From Pedobacter nutrimenti (GTDB taxonomy: Bacteria > Bacteroidota > Bacteroidia > Sphingobacteriales > Sphingobacteriaceae): 64,000 nt of DNA. Position 1 is the stretch's first letter; each line of letters starts with the position of its first letter. Both the position numbers and the translations under genes were made by a program. The stretch lies in contig NZ_QKLU01000003.1 in the NCBI RefSeq assembly GCF_003208655.1, positions 447,745 to 511,744 of the forward strand, given 5' to 3'. Below, piece after piece: positions 8,052 through 16,296 of this stretch. The notes under the pieces were generated by a model. The model saw only the letters and a program-made list of their open reading frames with translations, was not told the DNA's origin and did no database searches.

Positions 8052-9975
8052 CATGTACCTCCAGTTTTCCATATTTTTTCAGTTCGTATTCTTTTGCCAT
8101 TAAAAAGATCAGCGGGGTCACCAGCAGGATATGTGTTGAGGAAGTCAGTACACCGCCAATCATGGGTAAAACAATGGGTTGCATCACATCTGTACCTACA
8201 CCTGTGGCCCAAAGGACCGGGATCAGACCAAAAAGGGAAACACATACGGTCATCAGTTTTGGACGCAGCCTTTTGGCGGCTCCACGGATCACATATTCCC
8301 GGAGGTCTTCCTTGCTGATGGTTGTACTGGAATTGCCTTTGAGTTTAATGAGCTGGGCCATGGCATCGTTTAGATAAATGACCATGACAATTCCGGTTTC
8401 CACAGCGATACCAAATAAGGCAATAAAACCAACTGCAACCGCTACCGATAAATTTACCCCCCAGAAGTAGATGATGTAAGCGCCCCCAATAAGGGCAAAG
8501 GGCACAGTGATCAGACTTAAAAAGGCTTCCCTTAAGGATTTAAAAGCAAAATAAAGGGAGAAGAAAATGATCAGCAGTACAATAGGAACAATCCACATCA
8601 GGGTTTGCTGTCCGCGGATCAGGTTTTCATACTGACCGCTCCATTCCAGAAAATATCCTTCAGGAAGGATGCCCCGGGAGCTGTTGATTTTATCAATGGC
8701 TTCCTTAACGGTACTTCCCAGGTCTCGGTCCCTGACATTAAACATCACGGCCCCCCTCAACAGGGCATTTTCGGAATTGATCATGGGCGGGCCATCTTCA
8801 AAACGGACATCGGCTATGGCAGAAAGCGGAACTTCACCCATCGTGGCCGATTGCAGGGGAATGCGCTTGATCCGCTCTACACTGTTGCGGAATTCCTGGG
8901 CCAGGCGGACGCTAATGGAAAAACGCTGACGCCCTTCGATGGTATTGCCAATATTGGCTCCACCGAGCGCAAATTCAACAGTTTCGTTGACCTGGTCTAT
9001 GCTCAGCCCATAACGGGCAAGGTCATTTCGGCGTACCTCAACCGATAAGTATTTACCGCCTGTAATGGGGTCTACATACAGGTCACTAATGCCTTTTGTC
9101 CCTTCCAGGGCCAGCTTTACCCGTTCGGAAACTGCGGCCAGGGTATCCAGGTTTTGGCCATATACTTTTATACCCACATCTGTCCGAATTCCGGTGGCCA
9201 GCATATTGATGCGGTTAATGATGGGCTGTGTCCACCCGTTCACCACACCTGGAATTTGCAATTTTTTGTCCAGCTCGGTGATGATGTCTTTTTTTGTCAG
9301 CCCCTTGCGCCATTCAGATTTTGGTTTGAGCATGATGATCGTTTCGATCATACTGATGGGAGAATTGTCTGTTGCTGTACTGGCGCGTCCGGCCTTGCCC
9401 AGAACTTTATCTACCTCAGGTACCGATTTAATGATTTTGTCCTGTACCTGCAGAATGCGTTTTGCTTCGTTATTGGAAACATCGGGCAGGGTAACGGGCA
9501 TAAACAAAATGCTTTGCTCATCCAGGGGGGGCATAAATTCACTGCCCAGGTTTTTGAGCAGGGGAATGGTGATCAATAAGGCGATGACATTGATGGCAAT
9601 GGTGGTTTTTCTCCAGTTCAGTACCGTTCTGATCACCGGCTCATAAAAACGTTCCAGGAAACGGTTAATGGGGTTGGCATTATCGGGCCTGAACTTTCCT
9701 TTCATAAAAAAGGAAATCAGTACCGGGGCCAGGGTAAGCACCAGCAGGGCATCCACAATCATAATGAAAGTTTTGGTATAGGCCAGTGGATGAAAAAGTT
9801 TGCCTTCCTGCCCGGTGAGCATAAATACGGGCAAAAAGGAGGTGATGATAATAATCGTTGCAAAAAATACACCTCTTGAAACCTGTTTGCTGGATTTCTC
9901 TATAATTTGCAGCCTTTCCTCTTCTGAGATCCAGGAAGGGCTCTTTTTGAATAAATTTTTAAACCAGGTACTCAT
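8038..9975 (-). CDS. heavy-metal RND pump, C-terminal piece (CusA/CzcA type)
   Basis: A 645-residue polypeptide equal to the second part of a CusA/CzcA-type inner-membrane pump. It opens in the cytoplasmic loop after TM4 (SWISEEERLQIIEKSSKQV), continues through TM5-TM6 (GVFFATIIIITSFLPVFMLT; ALLVLTLAPVLISFF), TM7, the second periplasmic porter domain (RINMLATGIRTDVGIKVYG, GPPMINSENALLRG), and TM8-TM12 (VPFALIGGAYIIYFWGVNLS; VGFIALFGIAVETGIVM; RLRPKLMTVCVSLFGLIPV). Its ATG overlaps the TGA of the N-terminal piece in an ATGA arrangement. Together the two pieces give about 1077 residues, close to a complete pump. It is almost certainly made by termination-reinitiation after the upstream frame. 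Confidence 0.9.
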   Translation of the reverse strand: MSTWFKNLFKKSPSWISEEERLQIIEKSSKQVSRGVFFATIIIITSFLPVFMLTGQEGKLFHPLAYTKTFIMIVDALLVLTLAPVLISFFMKGKFRPDNANPINRFLERFYEPVIRTVLNWRKTTIAINVIALLITIPLLKNLGSEFMPPLDEQSILFMPVTLPDVSNNEAKRILQVQDKIIKSVPEVDKVLGKAGRASTATDNSPISMIETIIMLKPKSEWRKGLTKKDIITELDKKLQIPGVVNGWTQPIINRINMLATGIRTDVGIKVYGQNLDTLAAVSERVKLALEGTKGISDLYVDPITGGKYLSVEVRRNDLARYGLSIDQVNETVEFALGGANIGNTIEGRQRFSISVRLAQEFRNSVERIKRIPLQSATMGEVPLSAIADVRFEDGPPMINSENALLRGAVMFNVRDRDLGSTVKEAIDKINSSRGILPEGYFLEWSGQYENLIRGQQTLMWIVPIVLLIIFFSLYFAFKSLREAFLSLITVPFALIGGAYIIYFWGVNLSVAVAVGFIALFGIAVETGIVMVIYLNDAMAQLIKLKGNSSTTISKEDLREYVIRGAAKRLRPKLMTVCVSLFGLIPVLWATGVGTDVMQPIVLPMIGGVLTSSTHILLVTPLIFLMAKEYELKKYGKLEVHDVHH

Positions 9976-11270
9976 TGTTCAGTTGTTTTTTGTGTGTGGT
10001 TTTGCCATTGTTCGTAGCGTTCGGAGAGGTGTTTATAAGCGTTTTCGCTCATGACAATGCCATTGTCAACAATGACACCTATGGCCAGGGCAATCCCGGT
10101 AAGGGACATGATGTTGGAAGAAATGCCGAAAGCATTCAGCAGGATGAAACTGGCTGCAATGGTAATTGGAATCTGGATAATAATACTCAGGGCACTGCGC
10201 CAGTGAAACAAAAATATAATCACGACCAGTGAAACCACGATCATCTCTTCGATCAGGGTATGTTTAATAGAGTCTACAGATTCCTGAATCAGTTTACCCC
10301 GGTCATAGACGATGTCAAACTTGACGCCGGCGGGTAGGCCTTTGGAAACTTCTTTCATTTTCGCTTTCACTTTTTCAATCACATCGGCTGCATTTTCTCC
10401 GTAACGCATCACCACAATACCACCTGCGCGTTCTCCTTTGCCGTCCTGGTCAAAAATACCCAGACGGGTTTCTCCGGTCATTTGTACCGCGGCAACATCG
10501 GAAACCCTGATGGGGGTGCCCCTTTGGTTTTTAATGGGGATGTTGCCGATTTCTTCCAGGGATTTTAAATAACCGGAGGTTTTTATAATATAACCGATAT
10601 CGCTCATTTCAAATTTCCGCCCGCCCGATTCGTTGTTGTTGGCACGCACGGCAGCAATCACTTCGGGGACAGACAATTTATAATAAAGCAATTTATTGGG
10701 GTCAATGGCAATCTGATATTGTTTCTGGAAACCACCAAAAGAGGCGATTTCACTTACACCGGGAACATTTTGCAGGGCAAATTTGACATACCAGTCTTGT
10801 ATGGCCCTTTGTTCGCCCAAATCGGTATTTGGGGCATCCAGGGTATACCATAAAATATGTCCAACGCCTGTCCCGTCCGGTCCAAGCTGTGGGCTCACGC
10901 CGGTTGGCAGGGAGCGGGTAATGGTGCTTAACCTTTCCAGAACCCTTTCCCGGGCCCAGTAGGTGTCTACATTATCCTCAAAAATGACATATATAAAGCT
11001 CATACCGAACATGGACGAACCTCTTACGTATTTGATTTTCGGAATGCCCTGCAGATTGGTGACCAGGGGATAGGTAATCTGATCTTCTATCAGTTGCGGT
11101 GACCTGCCCATCCATTCTGTAAAAACGATCACCTGGTTTTCGGATAAATCGGGGATGGCATCGATCGGGTTCTTTTTGATGGAAATTACTCCCCAGACAA
11201 AAAGACCTGCCGCCAGTAACAATACGATCCAGCGGTTTTTTAAGGACCATTCTATAATTCTATGTACCAT
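9972..11270 (-). CDS. heavy-metal RND pump, N-terminal piece (CusA/CzcA type)
   Basis: A 432-residue polypeptide equal to the first part of a CusA/CzcA-type pump. It has TM1 (IVLLLAAGLFVWGVISI), the first porter domain (PDLSENQVIVFTEWMGRSP, LGPDGTGVGHILWYTLD), TM2-TM3, and TM4 with the proton-relay Asp in IGVIVDNGIVMSEN. It then ends shortly after TM4 with a polar tail and TGA. The start is ATG 11270; a TTG 15 bases upstream would add only a Lys/Asn tail. A single-base insertion or deletion in the A-run before the stop would not fuse it to the second piece, because both alternative frames meet stops; see findings. Confidence 0.9.
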   Translation of the reverse strand: MVHRIIEWSLKNRWIVLLLAAGLFVWGVISIKKNPIDAIPDLSENQVIVFTEWMGRSPQLIEDQITYPLVTNLQGIPKIKYVRGSSMFGMSFIYVIFEDNVDTYWARERVLERLSTITRSLPTGVSPQLGPDGTGVGHILWYTLDAPNTDLGEQRAIQDWYVKFALQNVPGVSEIASFGGFQKQYQIAIDPNKLLYYKLSVPEVIAAVRANNNESGGRKFEMSDIGYIIKTSGYLKSLEEIGNIPIKNQRGTPIRVSDVAAVQMTGETRLGIFDQDGKGERAGGIVVMRYGENAADVIEKVKAKMKEVSKGLPAGVKFDIVYDRGKLIQESVDSIKHTLIEEMIVVSLVVIIFLFHWRSALSIIIQIPITIAASFILLNAFGISSNIMSLTGIALAIGVIVDNGIVMSENAYKHLSERYEQWQNHTQKTTEQ

Positions 11271-11287
11271 TTTATTTTTTTTCAAAA

Positions 11288-11316
11288 GCCGGTGTCCTTT
11301 TGCTCAGGACACCGGC
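11288..11316 (-). terminator. strong hairpin between HMA gene and pump genes
   Basis: A perfect 10-bp inverted repeat (GCCGGTGTCC / GGACACCGGC, 9-base loop). On the minus strand it is followed by TTTTG and then the pump start codon 18 bases downstream. It sits right after the HMA stop codon. The short T-run suggests a partial terminator or an mRNA-stabilising 3' hairpin, so the HMA protein could be made in excess over the pump. Confidence 0.6.
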
Positions 11317-11322
11317 AGGATG

Positions 11323-11685
11323 TTAATGTTTATGCGCGTTTGCCGAAGGGGCTTTGCCGGTCCTGTCGTACTGGCAGCAAGACGGAAGTTTTTCATAAGC
11401 GGCTTCCGTTGCCTTGAATTTTGGCGTGTCATAACCTACATCGGCTACTTTTTTCTGAACCTGATCGAGGTTGATTTTGGATGCGTCGTAGTTTACATTT
11501 AACATTTTGGTTTTTACATTCCAGGCTGCAGAAGTAATTCCGGGAACTTTTAAAGCACTTTCAATGGTTTTTTTACACATGCCGCAGTTGCCCGATACTT
11601 TAATGCTGTCTGTTTTGGTTTGTGCGGATGCCGCAGTTCCCAGGAAAGCCAATACGGCCACCGCTAAAAATCTCAATGATTTCAT
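11323..11685 (-). CDS. periplasmic heavy-metal-associated (HMA) protein
   Basis: A 120-residue exported protein. After a signal peptide (about 1-21, ending ASAQ) comes one HMA ferredoxin-like domain with the metal-binding CxxC in GNCGMCKK (Cys34, Cys37), followed by KTIESALKVPGI and the typical VADVGYDT end. The C-terminal extension carries CC (103-104) and ends AHKH, adding possible ligands. This is a CopZ/MerP-like metal chaperone placed in the periplasm and encoded directly before the pump. Inference: it hands Cu(I)/Ag(I) to the adaptors or pump. Confidence 0.92.
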   Translation of the reverse strand: MKSLRFLAVAVLAFLGTAASAQTKTDSIKVSGNCGMCKKTIESALKVPGITSAAWNVKTKMLNVNYDASKINLDQVQKKVADVGYDTPKFKATEAAYEKLPSCCQYDRTGKAPSANAHKH

Positions 11686-11785
11686 TGTTGATAAAATTGG
11701 GTTTGAAAAAAATGGTTATATAAAATAGGGCGCAGGACAAGGTCCGGGCCGGTACACGAATGTGCAGGGTATTGGAAAGGAAATC

Positions 11786-12181
11786 TTAAATTCTGTAGTT
11801 ACAGTTGCGGATAAAAATAGGAATGTCTCCTGTTAAGGGGGGCGCATTGCTTAAAGCCGCTTTACCTGTTTGTATAGGCAGGGCAACATATTCGGCATTC
11901 CTTAAGTTTGTATTTAAATCCAGGCAGGCAATTTGTTTAAACTGATAAACTGAAGCGGCTGTTTTTTGTGCTTTGTCTATTTTTGCCTGTTTGTAATCGT
12001 CTTTGCAGCAGGATTTGCCGCTGGTTTTTTTTGGGGTTTTGCAGAAACCGCAAATGGACTGGTCGGGTTGGCTTAAACTCCACTCCACCAGTTTTCCCAT
12101 ACAGTAATGAAAATGCACCGTCATCCCGCTGGAGGTCCCCAGGTAAAATATGGCCAGGATGGTGAGCAATGTTCTTTTCAT
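11786..12181 (-). CDS. HYC_CC_PP-type secreted metal-operon protein
   Basis: A 131-residue exported protein with a signal peptide (about 1-18) and the hallmark residues of the Bacteroidota HYC_CC_PP family: HFHYCMG (residues 23-29), CGFC (44-47), SCCKDDY (57-63) and a late APPL. The function is not established in the literature I know. The His/Cys pattern and constant linkage to metal-efflux genes suggest metal binding in the periplasm. It is the first gene of the operon. ATG 12181 is chosen because the signal peptide begins there and a promoter-like box lies just upstream. Confidence 0.85.
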   Translation of the reverse strand: MKRTLLTILAIFYLGTSSGMTVHFHYCMGKLVEWSLSQPDQSICGFCKTPKKTSGKSCCKDDYKQAKIDKAQKTAASVYQFKQIACLDLNTNLRNAEYVALPIQTGKAALSNAPPLTGDIPIFIRNCNYRI

Positions 12182-12188
12182 CGAATGG

Positions 12189-12196
12189 CAAAGATT
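12189..12196 (-). promoter_or_regulatory. near-consensus -7 box for the metal-efflux operon
   Basis: Read on the minus strand it is AATCTTTG, a 7/8 match to TAnnTTTG. It ends 7 bases before the HYC_CC_PP start codon, so the operon mRNA would have almost no leader. The 124-base space to the divergent AraC gene would also hold any metal-responsive operator; I could not recognise one. Confidence 0.3.
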
Positions 12197-12305
12197 AAAA
12201 ATCGGCACGAGAAATTTTTATATAATTCTGATTATTTTTTATATCTCTGTTTTTGAACGCAGGAAAAGGGGATAAATTTATATCTTGGGTATATTCTGTT
12301 TGAAT

Positions 12306-13463
12306 ATGCATTATTCTCTGACTCTTTTTGATCTGGTGGTGCTTGCCGGGATGGGCCAGGGACTGATATATGTAATTGCCATTTGTTTTTCAAGGCAGAA
12401 ATCTGCAGGCAGGACTTTGTTGGCCATGCTGCTGCTGACACTGGTCCTGTTAAGTTTTAAGATTTTACTGCATACCATGGGGTTTTGGGAATACCCGGCT
12501 TTCCGTTATTTTCCTTTGGCTATCGACTGTCTGGTACAGCCCCTGATTTATTTATATGCATGTTCGTTAACCAGCAAAGTCTTTAGGTTCCGATCTAAAA
12601 TGCTGAATCATTTTATCCTGCCCGGCTTGTTCATGTTGCATGCCATTGTCGTTTATGTAAAGACGATGGGGCAGCAGGGCAATGTTTTAAAAGATGCAGT
12701 TGCGCAAGGTTTATGGTACAACCCGGTTAAAAGGGCAGAGGACATCGCCGCCCTTTTAACGGCGTTGATTTACTGGTTTATGGCCTTTAAAAGGATTAGA
12801 GTGTACCGAAGATGGTTGTTTGAAAGTCAATCTGACACGGCCATTCCCGAGTTGTTGTGGTTAAAGAACCTGCTTGTGGTCACAGGCCTGCTGGTGCTCA
12901 GCCTTGCGCTTTCTTCCTTACCTCAAAATATACTGGGCGTCCGCTCTTTTTCATTTATTTATACCCAGGTATTTTATCTCTATCTGGCTTTTCTGACCTG
13001 TTTTCTCGCTTTTAAAGGATATTGGTTGGAAACGTGGGCAGGGAGGCAAAGGACTTTAGCTGAAAACGAAATGTCTGTTGAGGCGGCGATTAAGCCTCCT
13101 TCAAAAGATGTTCCTTATGCGTCCATCCAGGCAGCCATTAAAAAAGCGCTGGAGGAACAGAAAGTTTATCTGGATCCGGAACTGAACCTGCAGCAGCTGG
13201 CAGCTGTTATTGCTTATCCGGTGGCGCAGGTCTCAGCAACAGTTAATCAGCATTTTGCACAGAATTTTAGAAATCTGATTAATGGCTACAGGGTTAATGA
13301 AGTAAAGGAACGCCTTAAAAATCCGGCATACGCAAATTTGACCTTAATGGGAATTGCGCTGGATTGTGGTTTTAATTCGGAAGCCAGTTTTTACAGGATT
13401 TTTCGTCAGCATTACGGGGATTCTCCCAAAAACTATATGAAGTCCTTTCAAAAAGACTTTTAA
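12306..13463 (+). CDS. membrane-anchored AraC-family regulator
   Basis: A 385-residue protein. Residues 1-240 hold about seven hydrophobic segments (such as FDLVVLAGMGQGLIYVIAI and TLLAMLLLTLVLLSFKILL). The C-terminal AraC HTH domain (about 275-385) has the two helix-turn-helix units LQQLAAVIAYPVAQVSATVN and MGIALDCGFNSEASFYRIFR, followed by the usual SPKNYMK. This 7TM-AraC architecture is common in Bacteroidota. It is divergent from the metal-efflux operon, so it may control it, although a membrane sensor of this type more often reacts to small molecules; the link is inference. Confidence 0.9.
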   Translation: MHYSLTLFDLVVLAGMGQGLIYVIAICFSRQKSAGRTLLAMLLLTLVLLSFKILLHTMGFWEYPAFRYFPLAIDCLVQPLIYLYACSLTSKVFRFRSKMLNHFILPGLFMLHAIVVYVKTMGQQGNVLKDAVAQGLWYNPVKRAEDIAALLTALIYWFMAFKRIRVYRRWLFESQSDTAIPELLWLKNLLVVTGLLVLSLALSSLPQNILGVRSFSFIYTQVFYLYLAFLTCFLAFKGYWLETWAGRQRTLAENEMSVEAAIKPPSKDVPYASIQAAIKKALEEQKVYLDPELNLQQLAAVIAYPVAQVSATVNQHFAQNFRNLINGYRVNEVKERLKNPAYANLTLMGIALDCGFNSEASFYRIFRQHYGDSPKNYMKSFQKDF

Positions 13464-13466
13464 TTG

Positions 13467-13488
13467 CACTCAAAACTTGTTTTGAGTG
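13467..13488. repeat. 10-bp perfect inverted repeat after the AraC gene
   Basis: CACTCAAAAC / GTTTTGAGTG with a 2-base centre begins 4 bases after the AraC stop codon. No T-run follows on either strand, so it is a weak terminator candidate or an operator for the next gene, which starts 43 bases downstream. Confidence 0.45.
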
Positions 13489-13530
13489 GTCCTTTGGTAT
13501 TTCCTTACAGTTCTTTGAGCAAAAAAGTAT

Positions 13531-14364
13531 ATGAAACGAAATGTTCTGTTATTACTATGCCTGATGATATACAGCCGGCATACTGTGGCCCAGTTGAGTG
13601 AAAAGCAAATTGCGAGTCAAAAACCTTTAGCCCTTGCAGGAAATTTTTTATTAAAGACCAGTTGGGACCAATGGGGGATTTATGCAAAATACAGTCCGGA
13701 AAATCAGGTTTTGGGTTGCTGGAGCACTGCATTGGCTCAAATTCTGTATTACCACCGGTTAAAACCACATGGCATTGTTGGCTACACCTGTAGTAAAGGT
13801 TATCAAATTAAGGATACTTTGTCTAATTATTACATGGACTGGAGGGACTTTCAACCCCTGATCAGCCAAAGCAGTGCCGCTAAAAATATAGAAGCCGTGA
13901 GCCGCTATTCTTATTTAACTGCAGTTGCGATTGGTAAAGATTTTGGTACCCCAAGGTATCAGGAAATGATCAATCCCGGGCCGGTGGCAGAGCGCCACTT
14001 TGATTGTGTAACTGAATTTTATGCCTGCTTTACAGGGGACGTCCCCTTTTCAAAGGAGCAAATGATGGCCATCTCCAGAAAAGAACGCATCAATCATATT
14101 GTTAACCAGAACTCTATTCAGGACCTGATCAAAAAAGAAATTGACCAGAAACGTCCCGTCTATTTTCATATGGGAAATTTTGGCAGCTATGGGCACTCAA
14201 CGGTAATAGATGGTTACCTGATGCGTGATGAATCTTTTTTTGTGCACATCAATTATGGTGCAGGGGGTTTCCGTACCGGATGGTACAATTTATTTAAAGC
14301 AATTGATGTGGATGACGACATCAGGCTGCGGGCTTTTGTGACGGTCCGGCCTAATGGGAAGTAA
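13531..14364 (+). CDS. streptopain-like (C10) cysteine peptidase homologue
   Basis: A 277-residue exported protein. After a signal peptide (about 1-20, ending TVAQ) it goes straight into the C10 catalytic fold. TSWDQWGIYAKYSP leads to the nucleophile Cys63 in VLGCWSTALAQILYYH, the catalytic His222 lies in YGHSTVIDGY, and Asn241 and the GAGGFRTGWYNL segment complete the C10 signature. Known C10 peptidases such as SpeB carry a propeptide of about 100 residues before the catalytic domain; there is no room for one here. It may be a constitutively active enzyme, a non-peptidase relative, or controlled by a separate inhibitor. It stands alone; the next gene is convergent. Confidence 0.82.
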   Translation: MKRNVLLLLCLMIYSRHTVAQLSEKQIASQKPLALAGNFLLKTSWDQWGIYAKYSPENQVLGCWSTALAQILYYHRLKPHGIVGYTCSKGYQIKDTLSNYYMDWRDFQPLISQSSAAKNIEAVSRYSYLTAVAIGKDFGTPRYQEMINPGPVAERHFDCVTEFYACFTGDVPFSKEQMMAISRKERINHIVNQNSIQDLIKKEIDQKRPVYFHMGNFGSYGHSTVIDGYLMRDESFFVHINYGAGGFRTGWYNLFKAIDVDDDIRLRAFVTVRPNGK

Positions 14365-14369
14365 AGACT

Positions 14370-16259
14370 TTACCATCCGATGCCGTAATCCTCCCCATGG
14401 TTGCTGGAACCGCCCCAGAGACTGCCGTGTTTCCAGTCAAAATAAACGGCATTAATTGGGCCGCTGGTCCGGTCACCGAAGCTCAGGATATAACCCATTT
14501 TCTTTAATTGTTCACGGGAAGCCTCTGTGGTGTTGCTGTTGAGTAGAATCTGACCGGGTTTTGGCCTGCGGTCTTCTGTTTTGGTGCCGCCAAGGGAAAG
14601 CCAGAGTTGGTTGGTGTTAAAATTAGGTGCTTCGGAAGCTTGTTGTACATTCATGCCAAATTCGGCCATATTTAAAAAAAACTGCAAAAGGTTTTGGTCC
14701 TGGGTATCGCCACCCTGTACAGCAGAGGCAATATAAGGTTTACCATCTTTTAGCGCCAGGGAAGGAGATAAGGTTACCCTCGGTCTTTTACCTGGTGCAA
14801 GTACATTAAAAGGGTTTAAAGCCGAATCCAGTACAAAACTTTGCATCCTTTGGCTCATACCAATTCCGGTATTTCCTGCAATGCAAGCCGGCAGCCAGCC
14901 ACCGCTTGGGGTAACCGAAACCACCCAGCCTTCTTTATCTGCCGCCTCAATAGAGGTGGTGCCCAACCAGAGCCTTTCCTGGTAAAGTTCAGCAGGACTG
15001 GTGTTGATCATACCAAGATCATGTTTGGGCGCAAAATTTCTTTTTGTGGTATCCATGCTGTACCCTCTTTTTTTCAGCAGGTCCAGGTAGGGGTTTTTTC
15101 TGCCTTCAAAGGGATATGGATCGCCCGGACCGATATCGGCATCGTTTTTCTCGTAGCCGATCAATCCGGCACGTTGTTTTGCATAATCCTTGCTCAACAG
15201 GCCTTTAATGGGGCCTTTTGTTCCCGAATAAGGATCGCCGTAATAAAAATCACGGTCAGCAAAAGCCAGGTTCATGGCCTGATAAACAGTATGGATGTAT
15301 TTGGGACTGTTATAACCCATGGCTTTGAGGTCAAAGTTTTCCAGAATGTTCAGGGCCTGCAGCATAGAGGGGCCCTGGGTCCATTGTTGCAATTTATACA
15401 CATCAATACCTTTGTAATTTACAGTCAGGGGTTCTTCTTCAATGGGCTTCCATTTGGCCAGGTCTTCCAGGGTGATGAGCCCGCCTTGTTCCTGACAGCC
15501 GCGCACAAATTCCTTTGCAATGTCTCCGGTATAAAAACGGTCATAAGCAGCCATAAGGGCCTGTTTTCTGTTTTTACCCTGTTTTAAAGCTTTTCTTTCT
15601 GCTTCCACCATTTTTTCAAGGGTTGCCAGCAAGTCTTTTTGCACAAAAATTTCACCGGCCTCTGGAGCTTCTCTTTTTTCACCAGGGTGGGTAAGCAATA
15701 CTTTTTTGCTGTAAGGCCACTGTTTGATCTGGTTTTTTCCGCGTTCAATGGTATTGGCGGCCTGGGCTTCTATCGGATAACCGGCAGCCATTTCCATAGC
15801 CGGTTTAAGCACTTGTTCCAGGCTCATGGTCCCGTAATTGACCAGCATATAAATCAGCCCGCCAGGAGTTCCCGGGGTAGTAGCGGCTAAGGGGCCATAT
15901 TCGGGCGGAAAATTATAGCCTTTATTTTTAAAGAAACTGACTGTGGCGCCGGTTGGGGCAACACCCATGGCATTAATGGCAATTACTTTTTTAGTTTTAG
16001 GGTTATAGATGAGCACCTGCGTTTCCCCGCCCCAGCTTAAGGTATCCCACATGGTGCAGGTGGCAGCGAGCATGGCGCAGGAAGCGTCTATCGCATTTCC
16101 GCCTTGCTGAAAAATCATGGCCCCGGCGGTTGCAGCCAGTGGCTTACCGGTAATGGCCATCCAGTTGCGCCCGTGCAGCACGGGTTTTTGGGTTTGCTGG
16201 GCAGATAAGGAAAGGGCAGAAGCTGCGAGGAGGCAGAGGGCTGAGATCAGGTGTTTCAT
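14370..16259 (-). CDS. ggt: gamma-glutamyltransferase family protein
   Basis: A 629-residue exported N-terminal-nucleophile hydrolase precursor with a signal peptide (ending ALSLSAQQ). The family would cleave gamma-glutamyl bonds, as in glutathione, in the periplasm after autoproteolysis into two subunits. The large-subunit motifs MIFQQGGNAIDASCAMLAA and TTPGTPGGLIYM are present. The likely cleavage/nucleophile threonine is the first Thr of GTTSIEAADKEG (about residue 434 of this protein). The residues after the Thr pair differ from the E. coli TTHYS pattern, and about 30 extra residues precede it, so this is a divergent subgroup. ATG 16259 is chosen because it begins the signal peptide. Substrate is uncertain. 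Confidence 0.9.
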   Translation of the reverse strand: MKHLISALCLLAASALSLSAQQTQKPVLHGRNWMAITGKPLAATAGAMIFQQGGNAIDASCAMLAATCTMWDTLSWGGETQVLIYNPKTKKVIAINAMGVAPTGATVSFFKNKGYNFPPEYGPLAATTPGTPGGLIYMLVNYGTMSLEQVLKPAMEMAAGYPIEAQAANTIERGKNQIKQWPYSKKVLLTHPGEKREAPEAGEIFVQKDLLATLEKMVEAERKALKQGKNRKQALMAAYDRFYTGDIAKEFVRGCQEQGGLITLEDLAKWKPIEEEPLTVNYKGIDVYKLQQWTQGPSMLQALNILENFDLKAMGYNSPKYIHTVYQAMNLAFADRDFYYGDPYSGTKGPIKGLLSKDYAKQRAGLIGYEKNDADIGPGDPYPFEGRKNPYLDLLKKRGYSMDTTKRNFAPKHDLGMINTSPAELYQERLWLGTTSIEAADKEGWVVSVTPSGGWLPACIAGNTGIGMSQRMQSFVLDSALNPFNVLAPGKRPRVTLSPSLALKDGKPYIASAVQGGDTQDQNLLQFFLNMAEFGMNVQQASEAPNFNTNQLWLSLGGTKTEDRRPKPGQILLNSNTTEASREQLKKMGYILSFGDRTSGPINAVYFDWKHGSLWGGSSNHGEDYGIGW

Positions 16260-16279
16260 CTGTGGTGGTCTAGGTTGCC

Positions 16280-16287
16280 TAAAATTA
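16280..16287 (-). promoter_or_regulatory. near-consensus -7 box for ggt (TAATTTTA)
   Basis: A 7/8 match to TAnnTTTG read on the minus strand, 20 bases before the ggt start codon. The large palindrome at 16297-16330 covers the region where the -33 contact would be. Confidence 0.3.
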
Positions 16288-16296
16288 GTTAAAAAT

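Noticed and set aside
9065..9646. 193-codon frame antisense to the pump C-terminal piece
   Set aside because: It lies fully opposite conserved RND sequence and its translation has no domain character.
9930..10020. Programmed -1 frameshift at the A-run joining the two pump pieces
   Set aside because: After a -1 slip on the A6 run the next codons reach TGA before the second ATG, so slippage there cannot make a fused protein.
14841..15587. 248-codon open frame antisense to ggt
   Set aside because: The ggt reading has clear family motifs across this stretch; the antisense product (Phe/His/Gly-rich) looks like a codon-bias shadow.
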